A stretch of 5,178 nucleotides of DNA from Candidatus Subteraquimicrobium carltonvillense (GCA_002339355.1 DDKQ01000073.1:1-5178), one strand, 5' to 3'; numbered from the stretch's first letter, positions 1-4,986 are shown. Program-made: numbers and translations. Notes: generated by a model not told the origin, from the sequence alone.

Positions 1-22
1 ATATCTTATTAATCATAATCCC

Positions 23-31
23 TGTGGATAT
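23..31 (-). promoter_or_regulatory. DnaA box, 8/9 match
   Basis: The minus strand reads ATATCCACA, differing from TTATCCACA only at the first base. It lies inside the most AT-rich 50 bases of the region, next to the stretch most likely to melt. Confidence 0.5.
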
Positions 32-70
32 GTTAAATTATGCTTTTTATGAGTGGTCTCCATGGAATGT

Positions 71-84
71 AGCTTGTTGATAAA
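71..84 (-). repeat. 14-bp DnaA-box-containing repeat, copy A
   Basis: The minus strand reads TTTATCAACAAGCT, identical over 14 bases to 2379-2392 on the plus strand. It contains the DnaA-box variant TTATCAACA at 75-83. The identity extends past the 9-bp box on both sides, so the two copies are more alike than two independent boxes need be. Together they bracket the dnaA operon in opposite orientation. Confidence 0.6.
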
Positions 85-144
85 ACCCTGAAAACATTCT
101 TAAGAGATTTGAAGAAGAAAATAATTTCCCCACCCTTCACCATT

Positions 145-153
145 CTATACACA
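145..153 (+). promoter_or_regulatory. DnaA box, 8/9 match
   Basis: CTATACACA differs from TTATACACA only at the first base. An AT-rich stretch follows it (attaataaa), and it lies 25 bp beyond the dnaA stop codon. A single 8/9 match alone is weak; the location in the dnaA downstream spacer supports it. Confidence 0.4.
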
Positions 154-177
154 ATTAATAAACAACTCTGGTGGATG

Positions 178-1521
178 TTAAGTCTTCTGTTTAATCCTAT
201 TTGTTAGCTCCTGTATCTGATTATACACCTCTCGTTGTTCGTTGATGAACTTTTCAATTTTCAAATTTGCATGTAATACCGTAGTGTGATCTCTCCCACC
301 AAATTTCTCCCCGATTTTTGATAGGGATAAATCGGTCAACTCCCGAGCTAAATACATCGCGATTTGTCTAGGATAGACAATCGACTGTGACCTTTTATTA
401 CTTATCAATTCAGTCCTTGAGATATTATAGTATTTACATACCTCCTCTTGAATGGTTCGAATGGTTATTGGCCTGCTTTCACCACTGGGAAAAATATCCT
501 TCAATACTTCTTGGGCAAGACTCAAGCTTATCTCGCTCTTGGTTAGAGATGAGTAAGCGATGATTCTAATCAATGCCCCCTCCAACTCCCTGATATTGGA
601 TTGTATCTTTGAAGCTATGTACTCCAAAACATCGTCGCGAATCTCCAAACTTTGTATCTCTGCCTTTTTGCGGAGGATGGCTATCCTTGTCTCCAAGTCC
701 GGTGGCTGAATGTCTGTTATAAGACCCCATTCGAACCGGGATCTTAACCTGTCCTCAAGTGTAGCTATGTCTTTAGGGGGGCGATCACTGGAGATTACAA
801 TCTGCTTCCCTGCCTCGTATAGGGTGTTGAAGGTGTGGAAGAACTCTTCCTGGGTGGCCTCTTTGTTCTCTAAAAATTGAATATCGTCGACCAAAAGGAC
901 ATCGTTATCCCGATACCTTTTTTGGAATCCCACTATTTTACCCTTGTCCCTGATCGAATTGATGAAGTCATTGGTGAACTTCTCGGATGAGACATATTTC
1001 ACTTTCAAATCCGGATAGTGGCGTATGACATAATGGCCGATGGCCTGAAGAAGATGGGTTTTCCCGAGCCCGACGCCACCATAGATAAAAAGCGGGTTAT
1101 AAGCCTGGGATGGTTTTTCGGCGACGGCTAGAGCGGCAGCATGGGCAAATCTATTGCTTGCCCCAATAACGAAGGAATCGAAGGTATACTTGGGATTAAG
1201 AAAGTTATAGGATTGTTCGGGCAGGTGCTTGAGTCTTGGAACATCTTTGGTCCCGATGTGTTCCTGTCTTTCGCCCTGAATGGCGAACTTGACGTTCATT
1301 CTCTCTCCCACCACCTGGGATAATGCGTCGGAGAGCAGTGTAGTATAGCGGGACTCTAGCCATTCCTTGGCAAAGGCATTAGGAGCTGAGACGATTAAGG
1401 TATCCTCGAATATGGTGAGAGGGGCGGTATTTTCAAACCATGTTTTAAAGGTTGGAACATTGAGCCTTTGTTTCAAGATATTTAACGTCTCTCTCCATAC
1501 GGCCTTGAGTTGTTCATGCAC
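178..1521 (-). CDS. dnaA: Chromosomal replication initiator protein DnaA
   Basis: DnaA binds 9-bp boxes at oriC, forms an ATP-dependent filament and melts the origin. The 447-residue protein has the usual length and all four domains: helicase/partner-binding domain I (about 1-80), a short linker (about 81-110), the AAA+ domain (about 111-345) and DNA-binding domain IV (about 350-447). Visible motifs are Walker A GGVGLGKT (148-155), Walker B VLLVDDIQF (208-216), sensor 1 around IVISSDRPP (241-249), box VII LRSRFEWG (259-266), the sensor 2 arginine in NIRELEGAL (309-317) and the DnaA signature GGRDHTTVLHA (408-418). Residues matching the E. coli base contacts R399, R407, Q408, H434 and T435 are present (R377, R385, Q386, H412, T413), so standard boxes should be recognised. 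The start is GTG at 1521, with a GGGGGG ribosome site (1528-1533) six bases upstream. The ATPase-HTH gene ends 24 bp upstream, suggesting one operon. Confidence 0.98.
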   Translation of the reverse strand: MHEQLKAVWRETLNILKQRLNVPTFKTWFENTAPLTIFEDTLIVSAPNAFAKEWLESRYTTLLSDALSQVVGERMNVKFAIQGERQEHIGTKDVPRLKHLPEQSYNFLNPKYTFDSFVIGASNRFAHAAALAVAEKPSQAYNPLFIYGGVGLGKTHLLQAIGHYVIRHYPDLKVKYVSSEKFTNDFINSIRDKGKIVGFQKRYRDNDVLLVDDIQFLENKEATQEEFFHTFNTLYEAGKQIVISSDRPPKDIATLEDRLRSRFEWGLITDIQPPDLETRIAILRKKAEIQSLEIRDDVLEYIASKIQSNIRELEGALIRIIAYSSLTKSEISLSLAQEVLKDIFPSGESRPITIRTIQEEVCKYYNISRTELISNKRSQSIVYPRQIAMYLARELTDLSLSKIGEKFGGRDHTTVLHANLKIEKFINEQREVYNQIQELTNRIKQKT

Positions 1522-1545
1522 GTTAAACCCCCCAGAAATGTATCT

Positions 1546-2337
1546 TTAAGAGTTTAAGATGAGATCAAGATATTTTATCCCATCCGAAGTCAAACTCCTC
1601 TTTCCTTGATCATCGGCTTTTATCAGTTTTAATTCTTCTAAATATTTTAAGTCACGGTAAGCCGTGCTTAAGCTGACCTCTAATTCTGAAGCGACTCTGG
1701 AAGGCCCCACCGCCCCGAGCTCTGTAACCAAGAACAATACCTTCTTCTGTCGCTTGTTGACGGTAAATTGGGGGATATCGGCTTCCTGAACCGCTGCTTC
1801 CTGTTTGGGGCTTTCTCGTCGGTGGGGGACGCGTAGGGTGACCACAGTTCCCTTTTCAAGATTATCTTCCAAGGTAATAATGCCCCCGAGGTGGGCTAAA
1901 GCCTCCTTCGCTATGGGGAGACCGGACCCAACTCCCTTGATTAGGTCCTTCATTTCCCGAGTAGCCGTGGAAAAACCGGGCTCAAAAGCCTTTTTTTTAT
2001 CCCTTATGCCCGGTCCCTGATCGGAAATGCGAATGGTGTTTCCGTTATCCAAAATGCTTATCACGGCCTCCCTGAAATAGGCGTGGACGAGATTCTCTAT
2101 GACCTCTTTTATGACTGTGAAGGGGATATCTCCCCCTTTTTCCTGCGAAAACCGATATGTTTTTGTGGCGAGCAAATTTATGAATTCCTCATGGTCTTGA
2201 GAGGAAAGATCGATAACTCTTGGAGTAGAAGCGAGGGAGTCATAGATGGCGACCCTGACGAAGGGAACCTCTCTCCGGTCCTCTCTCTTTTCATCGCGCT
2301 TTTCTTCTTCCAAAAGTTTCTGGAGAAAATTCTTCAT
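1546..2337 (-). CDS. GHKL-type ATPase fused to a C-terminal winged helix-turn-helix, upstream of dnaA
   Basis: I do not recognise a named family. From the chosen ATG the protein has 263 residues: a highly charged E/K/R-rich start (about 10-23), an uncharacterised segment (about 25-70), a histidine-kinase-like ATPase fold (about 72-170), a polar linker and a winged HTH (about 199-240). ATPase motifs are the N box EVIENLVH (78-85), G1 DQGPGI (106-111), F box FEPGFST (118-124), G2 GVGSGLPIA (135-143) and a GTVVTL G3 motif. The HTH reads GPSRVASELEVSLSTAYRDL. There is no phosphoacceptor histidine domain, sensor or membrane segment, so it is not an ordinary histidine kinase; the ATPase resembles the soluble SpoIIAB/RsbW type. 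A nucleotide-sensitive DNA-binding regulator is inference. ATG at 2337 has AGGGG upstream but only 2 bases away; the longer GTG start at 2373 has no ribosome site and overlaps a DnaA-box-like sequence. The gene is probably co-transcribed with dnaA. Confidence 0.85.
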   Translation of the reverse strand: MKNFLQKLLEEEKRDEKREDRREVPFVRVAIYDSLASTPRVIDLSSQDHEEFINLLATKTYRFSQEKGGDIPFTVIKEVIENLVHAYFREAVISILDNGNTIRISDQGPGIRDKKKAFEPGFSTATREMKDLIKGVGSGLPIAKEALAHLGGIITLEDNLEKGTVVTLRVPHRRESPKQEAAVQEADIPQFTVNKRQKKVLFLVTELGAVGPSRVASELEVSLSTAYRDLKYLEELKLIKADDQGKRSLTSDGIKYLDLILNS

Positions 2338-2378
2338 AGCCCCTGAGAATCCATGAAAAAGTCTGCCATCCACAAAAA

Positions 2379-2392
2379 TTTATCAACAAGCT
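2379..2392 (+). repeat. 14-bp DnaA-box-containing repeat, copy B
   Basis: TTTATCAACAAGCT is identical to the reverse complement of 71-84. It contains the DnaA-box variant TTATCAACA (2380-2388) and lies about 40 bp upstream of the chosen ATPase-HTH start codon. The match stops at both ends (2378 and 2393 differ). Confidence 0.6.
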
Positions 2393-2489
2393 GTGAAACA
2401 AGCTGCTGACACGTTGAACCAATATCCTTTGGCAAAATTTGTCTTACAAGCTAGAGATTTGAAACGACGCAACCTGCAAAAAGGGAACT

Positions 2490-2498
2490 TTATCCACA
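2490..2498 (+). promoter_or_regulatory. DnaA box, perfect consensus
   Basis: TTATCCACA matches the consensus DnaA box exactly and is the only perfect box found in the window. Two further box-like sequences follow within 23 bases, making this the most likely high-affinity DnaA site of the origin. Confidence 0.85.
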
Positions 2499-2502
2499 GA
2501 GC

Positions 2503-2520
2503 TTTCCACAGTTGTGGAAA
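2503..2520. repeat. Palindrome made of two facing DnaA-box halves
   Basis: TTTCCACA and TGTGGAAA are a perfect 8-bp inverted repeat with a 2-bp spacer (GT). Each arm is part of a DnaA-box-like 9-mer: CTTTCCACA (2502-2510, 7/9) and minus-strand TTTTCCACA (2513-2521, 8/9). It begins 4 bp after the perfect box, so three box-like sites lie in 32 bp. It probably binds a pair of oppositely oriented DnaA molecules, though another dimeric protein is possible. Confidence 0.6.
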
Positions 2521-2527
2521 AGATGGG

Positions 2528-2558
2528 GAAAGTGGCGACTTTCTCCCTTAAAGAGAAA
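2528..2558. repeat. Two overlapping, mutually exclusive hairpins
   Basis: GAAAGT (2528-2533) pairs with ACTTTC (2538-2543) across a 4-base loop. TTTCTC (2540-2545) pairs with GAGAAA (2553-2558). They share 2540-2543, so only one can form at a time. Both lie in the untranslated leader of the predicted leftward transcript. Neither is followed by a strong U run, so this is not a clear attenuator. Confidence 0.35.
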
Positions 2559-2559
2559 A

Positions 2560-2652
2560 TCTGGACAGCTCCAAAGAATGGCCCTGATGGATGGGTTATA
2601 TGAAAAACCGGGGACTTTTGCTGCGATCAAGAGAGGTATTTAACTGTCCAGA
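2560..2652. repeat. 9-bp perfect inverted repeat with a 75-bp interior
   Basis: TCTGGACAG (2560-2568) is the exact reverse complement of CTGTCCAGA (2644-2652). In the predicted leftward transcript the first arm would begin about 18 bases after the start, and the two arms could form a 9-bp stem enclosing a 75-base interior. I recognise no known riboswitch in the interior. A chance match of this length within a few hundred bases is not excluded. Confidence 0.45.
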
Positions 2653-2676
2653 CCTGAAGAGCGGAAGGCATTTTTG

Positions 2677-2705
2677 ATTATAGCAAAGCGGGATAAATTC
2701 ATCAA
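2677..2705 (-). promoter_or_regulatory. Predicted sigma-70-type promoter of the ATPase-HTH/dnaA operon
   Basis: Read on the minus strand, TTGATG (2705-2700) is a 4/6 match to the -35 consensus and TATAAT (2682-2677) is a perfect -10, with the optimal 17-bp spacing. TGC directly before the -10 also gives an extended -10 (TGN). The transcript should start near 2670, leaving a leader of about 333 bases before the chosen start codon. That leader contains the inverted repeat, the paired hairpins and the DnaA boxes. Confidence 0.7.
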
Positions 2706-2726
2706 TAAGAAAAGCCCATTTTAAAA

Positions 2727-2742
2727 TCGAACATTTGTTCGA
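2727..2742. promoter_or_regulatory. SOS (LexA) box-like palindrome between divergent promoters
   Basis: TCGAACATTTGTTCGA has perfect 7-bp arms around a TT centre. It contains CGAAC-N4-GTTCG, the core of the Gram-positive LexA/DinR box, and fits the longer mycobacterial form TCGAAC-N4-GTTCGA at all 12 fixed positions. It lies 20 bp upstream of the rpmH -35 and 21 bp upstream of the leftward -35, nearly midway between them. LexA usually represses by overlapping a promoter, so the effect from here is uncertain. Binding by LexA is inferred from the motif; another dimeric repressor could use it. Confidence 0.6.
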
Positions 2743-2762
2743 AAAAGAAGGTGGTGATTTCC

Positions 2763-2791
2763 TTGACACCGACCATGCCCCCCGTTATAAT
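2763..2791 (+). promoter_or_regulatory. Consensus sigma-70-type promoter of the rpmH operon
   Basis: TTGACA (2763-2768) and TATAAT (2786-2791) are both perfect hexamers with the optimal 17-bp spacing. Transcription should start near 2798, giving a leader of about 28 bases before rpmH. Such a strong promoter fits a ribosomal protein gene heading a cluster of five closely spaced genes. Confidence 0.92.
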
Positions 2792-2825
2792 AACCCTATT
2801 CTTTTACGAGCTCAGGAGCATTTTT

Positions 2826-2960
2826 ATGAAGAGAACTTATCAGCCGAAGATAAGAAAAAGAAAAAGGAAACATGGATTTAGAATCCGAATGCGCACAAAA
2901 GCGGGAAGAAAAATCATCGCCAACCGGAGGAGAAAAAATAGACAACGACTTTCCGCATGA
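2826..2960 (+). CDS. rpmH: 50S ribosomal protein L34
   Basis: L34 is a small, very basic protein of the large ribosomal subunit. The 44-residue product has the normal length and the family pattern: start MKRTYQPK, then a K/R-rich stretch, HGFRIRMRTKAGR in the middle and a basic end finishing RLSA. The ATG at 2826 has AGGAG (2814-2818) seven bases upstream. The reading frame is open back to 2751, but that extension overlaps the promoter and does not resemble L34, so it is excluded. rpmH starts the rightward operon; rnpA follows 12 bp later, the near-universal bacterial arrangement. Confidence 0.98.
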   Translation: MKRTYQPKIRKRKRKHGFRIRMRTKAGRKIIANRRRKNRQRLSA

Positions 2961-2972
2961 TCCTCGGTGATT

Positions 2973-3317
2973 ATGGTGAGGAAAACCACTCTCTCTTCGC
3001 TCAGGGACTTCAAACGGATATATAAGTATGGATCGAAGACTTCAAATAGGTACTTGACCATAAGGTTTCTCAAAAGGGAGAATCGCGGGGGAAACCGAAT
3101 AGCCTTTTGCATCAGTAGCAGAATAGGGAAAGCGGCGGCTCGCAATAGATTGAAGCGTCTCCTTAGAGAAGCATACAGAACAAATGAAGAAAAATTTAAA
3201 AAATGCTATGATTTAATCGTGATTGCCCATCAACCTCTCAAGGAGAAAACCTTCGAAGAGGTAGAGCAAATTCTCATGAGCACATCTGAGGAGGCCAACC
3301 TTTTAATGAGGAAATGA
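2973..3317 (+). CDS. rnpA: Ribonuclease P protein component
   Basis: RnpA is the protein partner of the RNase P RNA, which cuts the 5' leader from pre-tRNAs; it binds the leader and stabilises the active RNA. The 114-residue product is of typical length. It shows the N-terminal aromatic/basic pattern (LRDFKRIYKYG, 10-20), the central strand IAFCISSRIGKAAARNR (43-59) and the RNR signature helix RNRLKRLLREAYR (57-69). The usual SKK of the central strand reads SSR here. Start choice is uncertain: ATG at 2973 is used, but GTG at 2967 or 2976 is possible, and the only ribosome-site-like sequence, GGTGA (2966-2970), is better spaced for 2976. Translation may be coupled to rpmH, which ends 12 bp upstream. 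The stop overlaps the yidD start by four bases (ATGA). Confidence 0.95.
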   Translation: MVRKTTLSSLRDFKRIYKYGSKTSNRYLTIRFLKRENRGGNRIAFCISSRIGKAAARNRLKRLLREAYRTNEEKFKKCYDLIVIAHQPLKEKTFEEVEQILMSTSEEANLLMRK

Positions 3318-3523
3318 AGACACTCATTCTTTTGTTGATAAAAGGGTATAGAAGATTCATTTCAAGATATTTGCCTCCCGTCTGCCGGTTTTATCCGAGT
3401 TGTTCCCAATATGCTATTCAAGCGATAGAAAGACATGGATTATGCAGGGGATTATTCCTTTCCACAAGTCGAATCCTACGCTGCCATCCATTCTTTCCGG
3501 GAGGTTATGACCCGGTCAAGTGA
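3314..3523 (+). CDS. yidD: Membrane protein insertion efficiency factor YidD
   Basis: YidD is a small inner-face membrane-associated protein thought to help YidC insert membrane proteins. The 69-residue product is a full family member: a hydrophobic/amphipathic start (LILLLIKGYRRFIS), then CRFYPSCSQYA (24-34), HGLCRG (41-46), the RILRCHPF element (53-60) and the terminal GGYDPVK. Cysteines lie at 24, 30, 44 and 57. The ATG at 3314 overlaps the rnpA stop, with GAGG only two bases upstream, so translational coupling with rnpA is likely. yidC begins 17 bp after its stop, as expected for functional partners. Confidence 0.96.
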   Translation: MKTLILLLIKGYRRFISRYLPPVCRFYPSCSQYAIQAIERHGLCRGLFLSTSRILRCHPFFPGGYDPVK

Positions 3524-3540
3524 AAGGGGAAACACGATAA

Positions 3541-4212
3541 TTGGGTGCAATACTAGAGCCCATAGAAAAAATATTGTTGGAAGCCCTTAAATTTTTTTAT
3601 GGTTATGTTCACAGTTATGGTCTGGCCATAATTTTGCTTACGGTCGCCGTAAAGGTGGCCTTGCTTCCCTTGACCATCAAACAGGTTAAGTCAGCACAGG
3701 AACTTCAAAGATTGCAACCCAAGTTAAAGAAGATTCAGGAGAAATACAAACACGATAAAGAAAAACTGCAAAAGGAATTGATGAAATTTTATTCTGAACA
3801 TAAGGTTAACCCTTTAAGCGGTTGTTTGCCCCTCCTCCTGCAGCTTCCTATCTTCATCGCTTTATTTAGAATGCTTTCAGTAAATAAAGAGCTAGCCCAA
3901 GCTGGTTTTTTGTGGCTCACCAATCTCAGTAAACCGGATCCCTATTTTATCCTGGCCGTATTAGTCGTCGTATCGACCTATCTTTCTTCGAAGACCATGG
4001 GCGCCGATCCTCAACAAGAAAAGATGATGACCTTTATGTCCTTATTCATGGGCTTGATAGCATTACGGCTACCGGCCGGAGTTTTATTGTACTGGGTTAC
4101 CTTTAATGTTTTGACCGTAATTCAGCAGTATTTGACGTTAAGATTTGAGTCTACCCCGGTTCTACCTTCAAAGGCGAAGGAATTACCCTCCCGAGGTAGG
4201 GAGAGGGTTTAA
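3541..4212 (+). CDS. yidC: Membrane protein insertase YidC (short Gram-positive type, Oxa1 family)
   Basis: YidC inserts membrane proteins alone or with SecYEG. The 223-residue protein corresponds to the conserved insertase core without the large periplasmic domain of Gram-negative YidC. Five hydrophobic segments are visible: about 27-46, 95-113, 135-152, 164-178 and 180-199. Between the first two is a charged cytoplasmic loop (QRLQPKLKKIQEKYKHDKEKLQKE). The groove cation, usually Arg (E. coli R366, B. subtilis SpoIIIJ R73), appears as K38 in TVAVKVALLPLT. No lipoprotein signal or cysteine is present near the start. The start is TTG at 3541, directly after an in-frame TAA, with AGGGGA about 10 bases upstream; no ATG lies in the N-terminal region. 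The C-terminal tail (about 210-223) is encoded by an imperfect palindrome. jag follows after 14 bp. Confidence 0.95.
   Translation: MGAILEPIEKILLEALKFFYGYVHSYGLAIILLTVAVKVALLPLTIKQVKSAQELQRLQPKLKKIQEKYKHDKEKLQKELMKFYSEHKVNPLSGCLPLLLQLPIFIALFRMLSVNKELAQAGFLWLTNLSKPDPYFILAVLVVVSTYLSSKTMGADPQQEKMMTFMSLFMGLIALRLPAGVLLYWVTFNVLTVIQQYLTLRFESTPVLPSKAKELPSRGRERV
4185..4208 (+). repeat. Imperfect palindrome at the 3' end of yidC
   Basis: ACCCTCCC (4185-4192) can pair with GGAGAGGGT (4200-4208) as an 8-bp stem with one bulged A and a 7-base loop. It encodes the last residues of YidC (LPSRGRERV) and ends two bases before the stop codon. The jag ribosome site AGGAGG (4215-4220) begins seven bases after it. 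The ACCCTC...GAGGGT form resembles short palindromic repeats dispersed in some genomes, but only one copy is visible here. It has no U run, so it is not a terminator. Confidence 0.45.
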
Positions 4213-4226
4213 TCAGGAGGATAGAA

Positions 4227-4841
4227 ATGAACCGAGTCATCGAGACTGAGGGAGCATCCACCGAGGAGGCGATCGAAAAAGCTTTAAAGGATATCGGTGA
4301 AAGCAGGAAGGATGTAGGAATAGAAATTTTGAGCGAGAATGAGGGGGAAACTGGGGTAAAAGTTAAGCTGGCCATAAGGGATAGGAGGGCAAGCAGGGGA
4401 GTAGATTTCCTTAGAGACGTTCTTCGGGAAATGAAAATTGAGGCGGCTGTGAATCCCACCGAAGAAGAGGATCACACGCTCATAAACATCGAAGGGGAAG
4501 GTTTGGGACCATTAATCGGTCGCCGTGGACAAACGCTCGATGCTCTGCAATTTCTCCTTAACACTGTGGCAAATAAAGGAGCTTTCCACCGAAAGCACAT
4601 TATATTGGATGTTGAAAAATATAGAGTCCGAAAGAAGAAAAGCCTTGAAGAATTAGCCAGGAAAATGATGGAGAAAGCTACAGCCACGGGTAAGGCGGTA
4701 ACCCTAAGACCCATGACCGCTTATGAACGCAAGATAATACACACAATAGCTCACGATTACCCAGACACTGAGACTATGAGCGATGGAGAAGAGCCTTATA
4801 GGAGAGTAACGATATATCCGAAGCGTGAAAAGGTAAAGTGA
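4227..4841 (+). CDS. jag: RNA-binding protein Jag/KhpB (Jag-N, KH and R3H domains)
   Basis: Jag (KhpB) is a cytoplasmic RNA-binding protein; in streptococci it works with KhpA and affects cell elongation and division. The 204-residue protein has all three domains: Jag-N (about 1-52), starting with an acidic helix TEEAIEKALKDIG; a KH domain (about 65-135) with the GxxG loop as GRRG (98-101) in LIGRRGQTLDALQ; and an R3H domain (about 138-200) with R168 and H172 in the RxxxH motif of RPMTAYERKIIH, followed by SDGEEPYRRVTI. The ATG at 4227 has a perfect AGGAGG (4215-4220) six bases upstream, the strongest ribosome site in the window. It lies 14 bp after yidC and is probably the last gene of the rpmH operon. 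The following 145-bp spacer has no clear terminator. Confidence 0.97.
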   Translation: MNRVIETEGASTEEAIEKALKDIGESRKDVGIEILSENEGETGVKVKLAIRDRRASRGVDFLRDVLREMKIEAAVNPTEEEDHTLINIEGEGLGPLIGRRGQTLDALQFLLNTVANKGAFHRKHIILDVEKYRVRKKKSLEELARKMMEKATATGKAVTLRPMTAYERKIIHTIAHDYPDTETMSDGEEPYRRVTIYPKREKVK

Positions 4842-4900
4842 CAAAAATTCTCGTTCCAAGAAATTTTGGCACAACACTCCTAAATGCATTTTTTCAGCCG

Positions 4901-4916
4901 AGTTCCACGTGGAACT
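4901..4916. promoter_or_regulatory. parS centromere site (ParB binding)
   Basis: AGTTCCACGTGGAACT is a perfect 16-bp palindrome. Its core GTTCCACGTGGAAC is a near-exact fit to the bacterial parS consensus TGTTNCACGTGAAACA and to pseudomonad-type sites. parS sites cluster near oriC, often close to parA/parB, which commonly follow rsmG. ParB loads here, spreads as a CTP clamp and, with ParA and SMC, segregates the origin. It is the only parS-like site in the window. Confidence 0.9.
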
Positions 4917-4986
4917 ACCTGCCCTTTTTCTGAGGCGAAATGCAGTTTACAAAATCACCTCTAATCGCGGAGAGAGGGAAGCTGGA

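Larger units (their letters stand above)
1..177. other. Candidate oriC sub-region downstream of dnaA (DnaA boxes, AT-rich)
   Basis: No gene is visible in this stretch, which follows the dnaA stop codon. The first 50 bases are 78% A+T (11 G/C by count). Three 9-mers match the DnaA box TTATNCACA at 8 of 9 positions: 23-31, 75-83 and 145-153. Many Gram-positive-type origins are bipartite, with one box cluster upstream of dnaA and a second cluster plus the unwinding element between dnaA and dnaN; this stretch fits the second part. dnaN itself lies outside the window if present. I saw no convincing run of DnaA-trio triplets and no clear terminator for dnaA. The origin role is inferred from position, boxes and base composition. 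Confidence 0.6.
2338..2530. other. Candidate oriC box cluster upstream of the dnaA operon
   Basis: This non-coding stretch holds one perfect DnaA box (2490-2498) and several near matches: 2366-2374 (7/9), 2380-2388 (8/9), 2392-2400 (minus strand, 7/9), 2502-2510 (7/9) and 2513-2521 (minus strand, 8/9). They fall in two groups, 2366-2400 and 2490-2521. Together with 1-177 this suggests a bipartite origin flanking the ATPase-HTH and dnaA genes. The boxes also lie in the long leader of the leftward transcript, so DnaA binding here could repress its own operon. The limits given are approximate. Confidence 0.7.

Noticed and set aside
221..229. DnaA-box-like TTATACACC inside the dnaA coding region; also CTTTCCACA at 3458-3466 in yidD
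   Set aside because: Both are isolated imperfect matches inside coding sequence and can be chance; only boxes in the spacers are annotated.
1546..2337. Assignment of the ATPase-HTH protein to the AlbA_2-HATPase-HTH regulator family, or to ordinary histidine kinases
   Set aside because: The N-terminal part is short and shows no AlbA_2 pattern, the G1 box is the standard DxGPGI form, and there is no phosphoacceptor histidine domain or sensor segment.
2083..2346. 87-residue plus-strand ORF opposite the ATPase-HTH gene
   Set aside because: It is antisense to a gene with clear ATPase and HTH motifs, shows no domain of its own and has no promoter or ribosome site that I can see; other antisense ORFs in the window are rejected likewise.
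2407..2418. Possible second parS (GACACGTTGAAC)
   Set aside because: It needs a one-base insertion in the CACGTG core and lacks symmetry, so ParB binding is not supported.
2578..2643. Small plus-strand ORF of 21 codons starting ATG at 2578, lying between the arms of the long inverted repeat
   Set aside because: No ribosome binding site upstream, no plus-strand promoter seen for it, and such short ORFs are expected by chance.
2751..2825. In-frame upstream extension of rpmH from GTG at 2751
   Set aside because: It would overlap the perfect -35/-10 promoter, does not resemble L34, and the ATG at 2826 has a well-spaced AGGAG and gives the standard 44-residue protein.
4844..4867. Possible terminator after jag (AAAATT / AATTTT inverted repeat)
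   Set aside because: The stem is entirely AT-rich in its outer part and is followed by GGCACAAC, not a U run.
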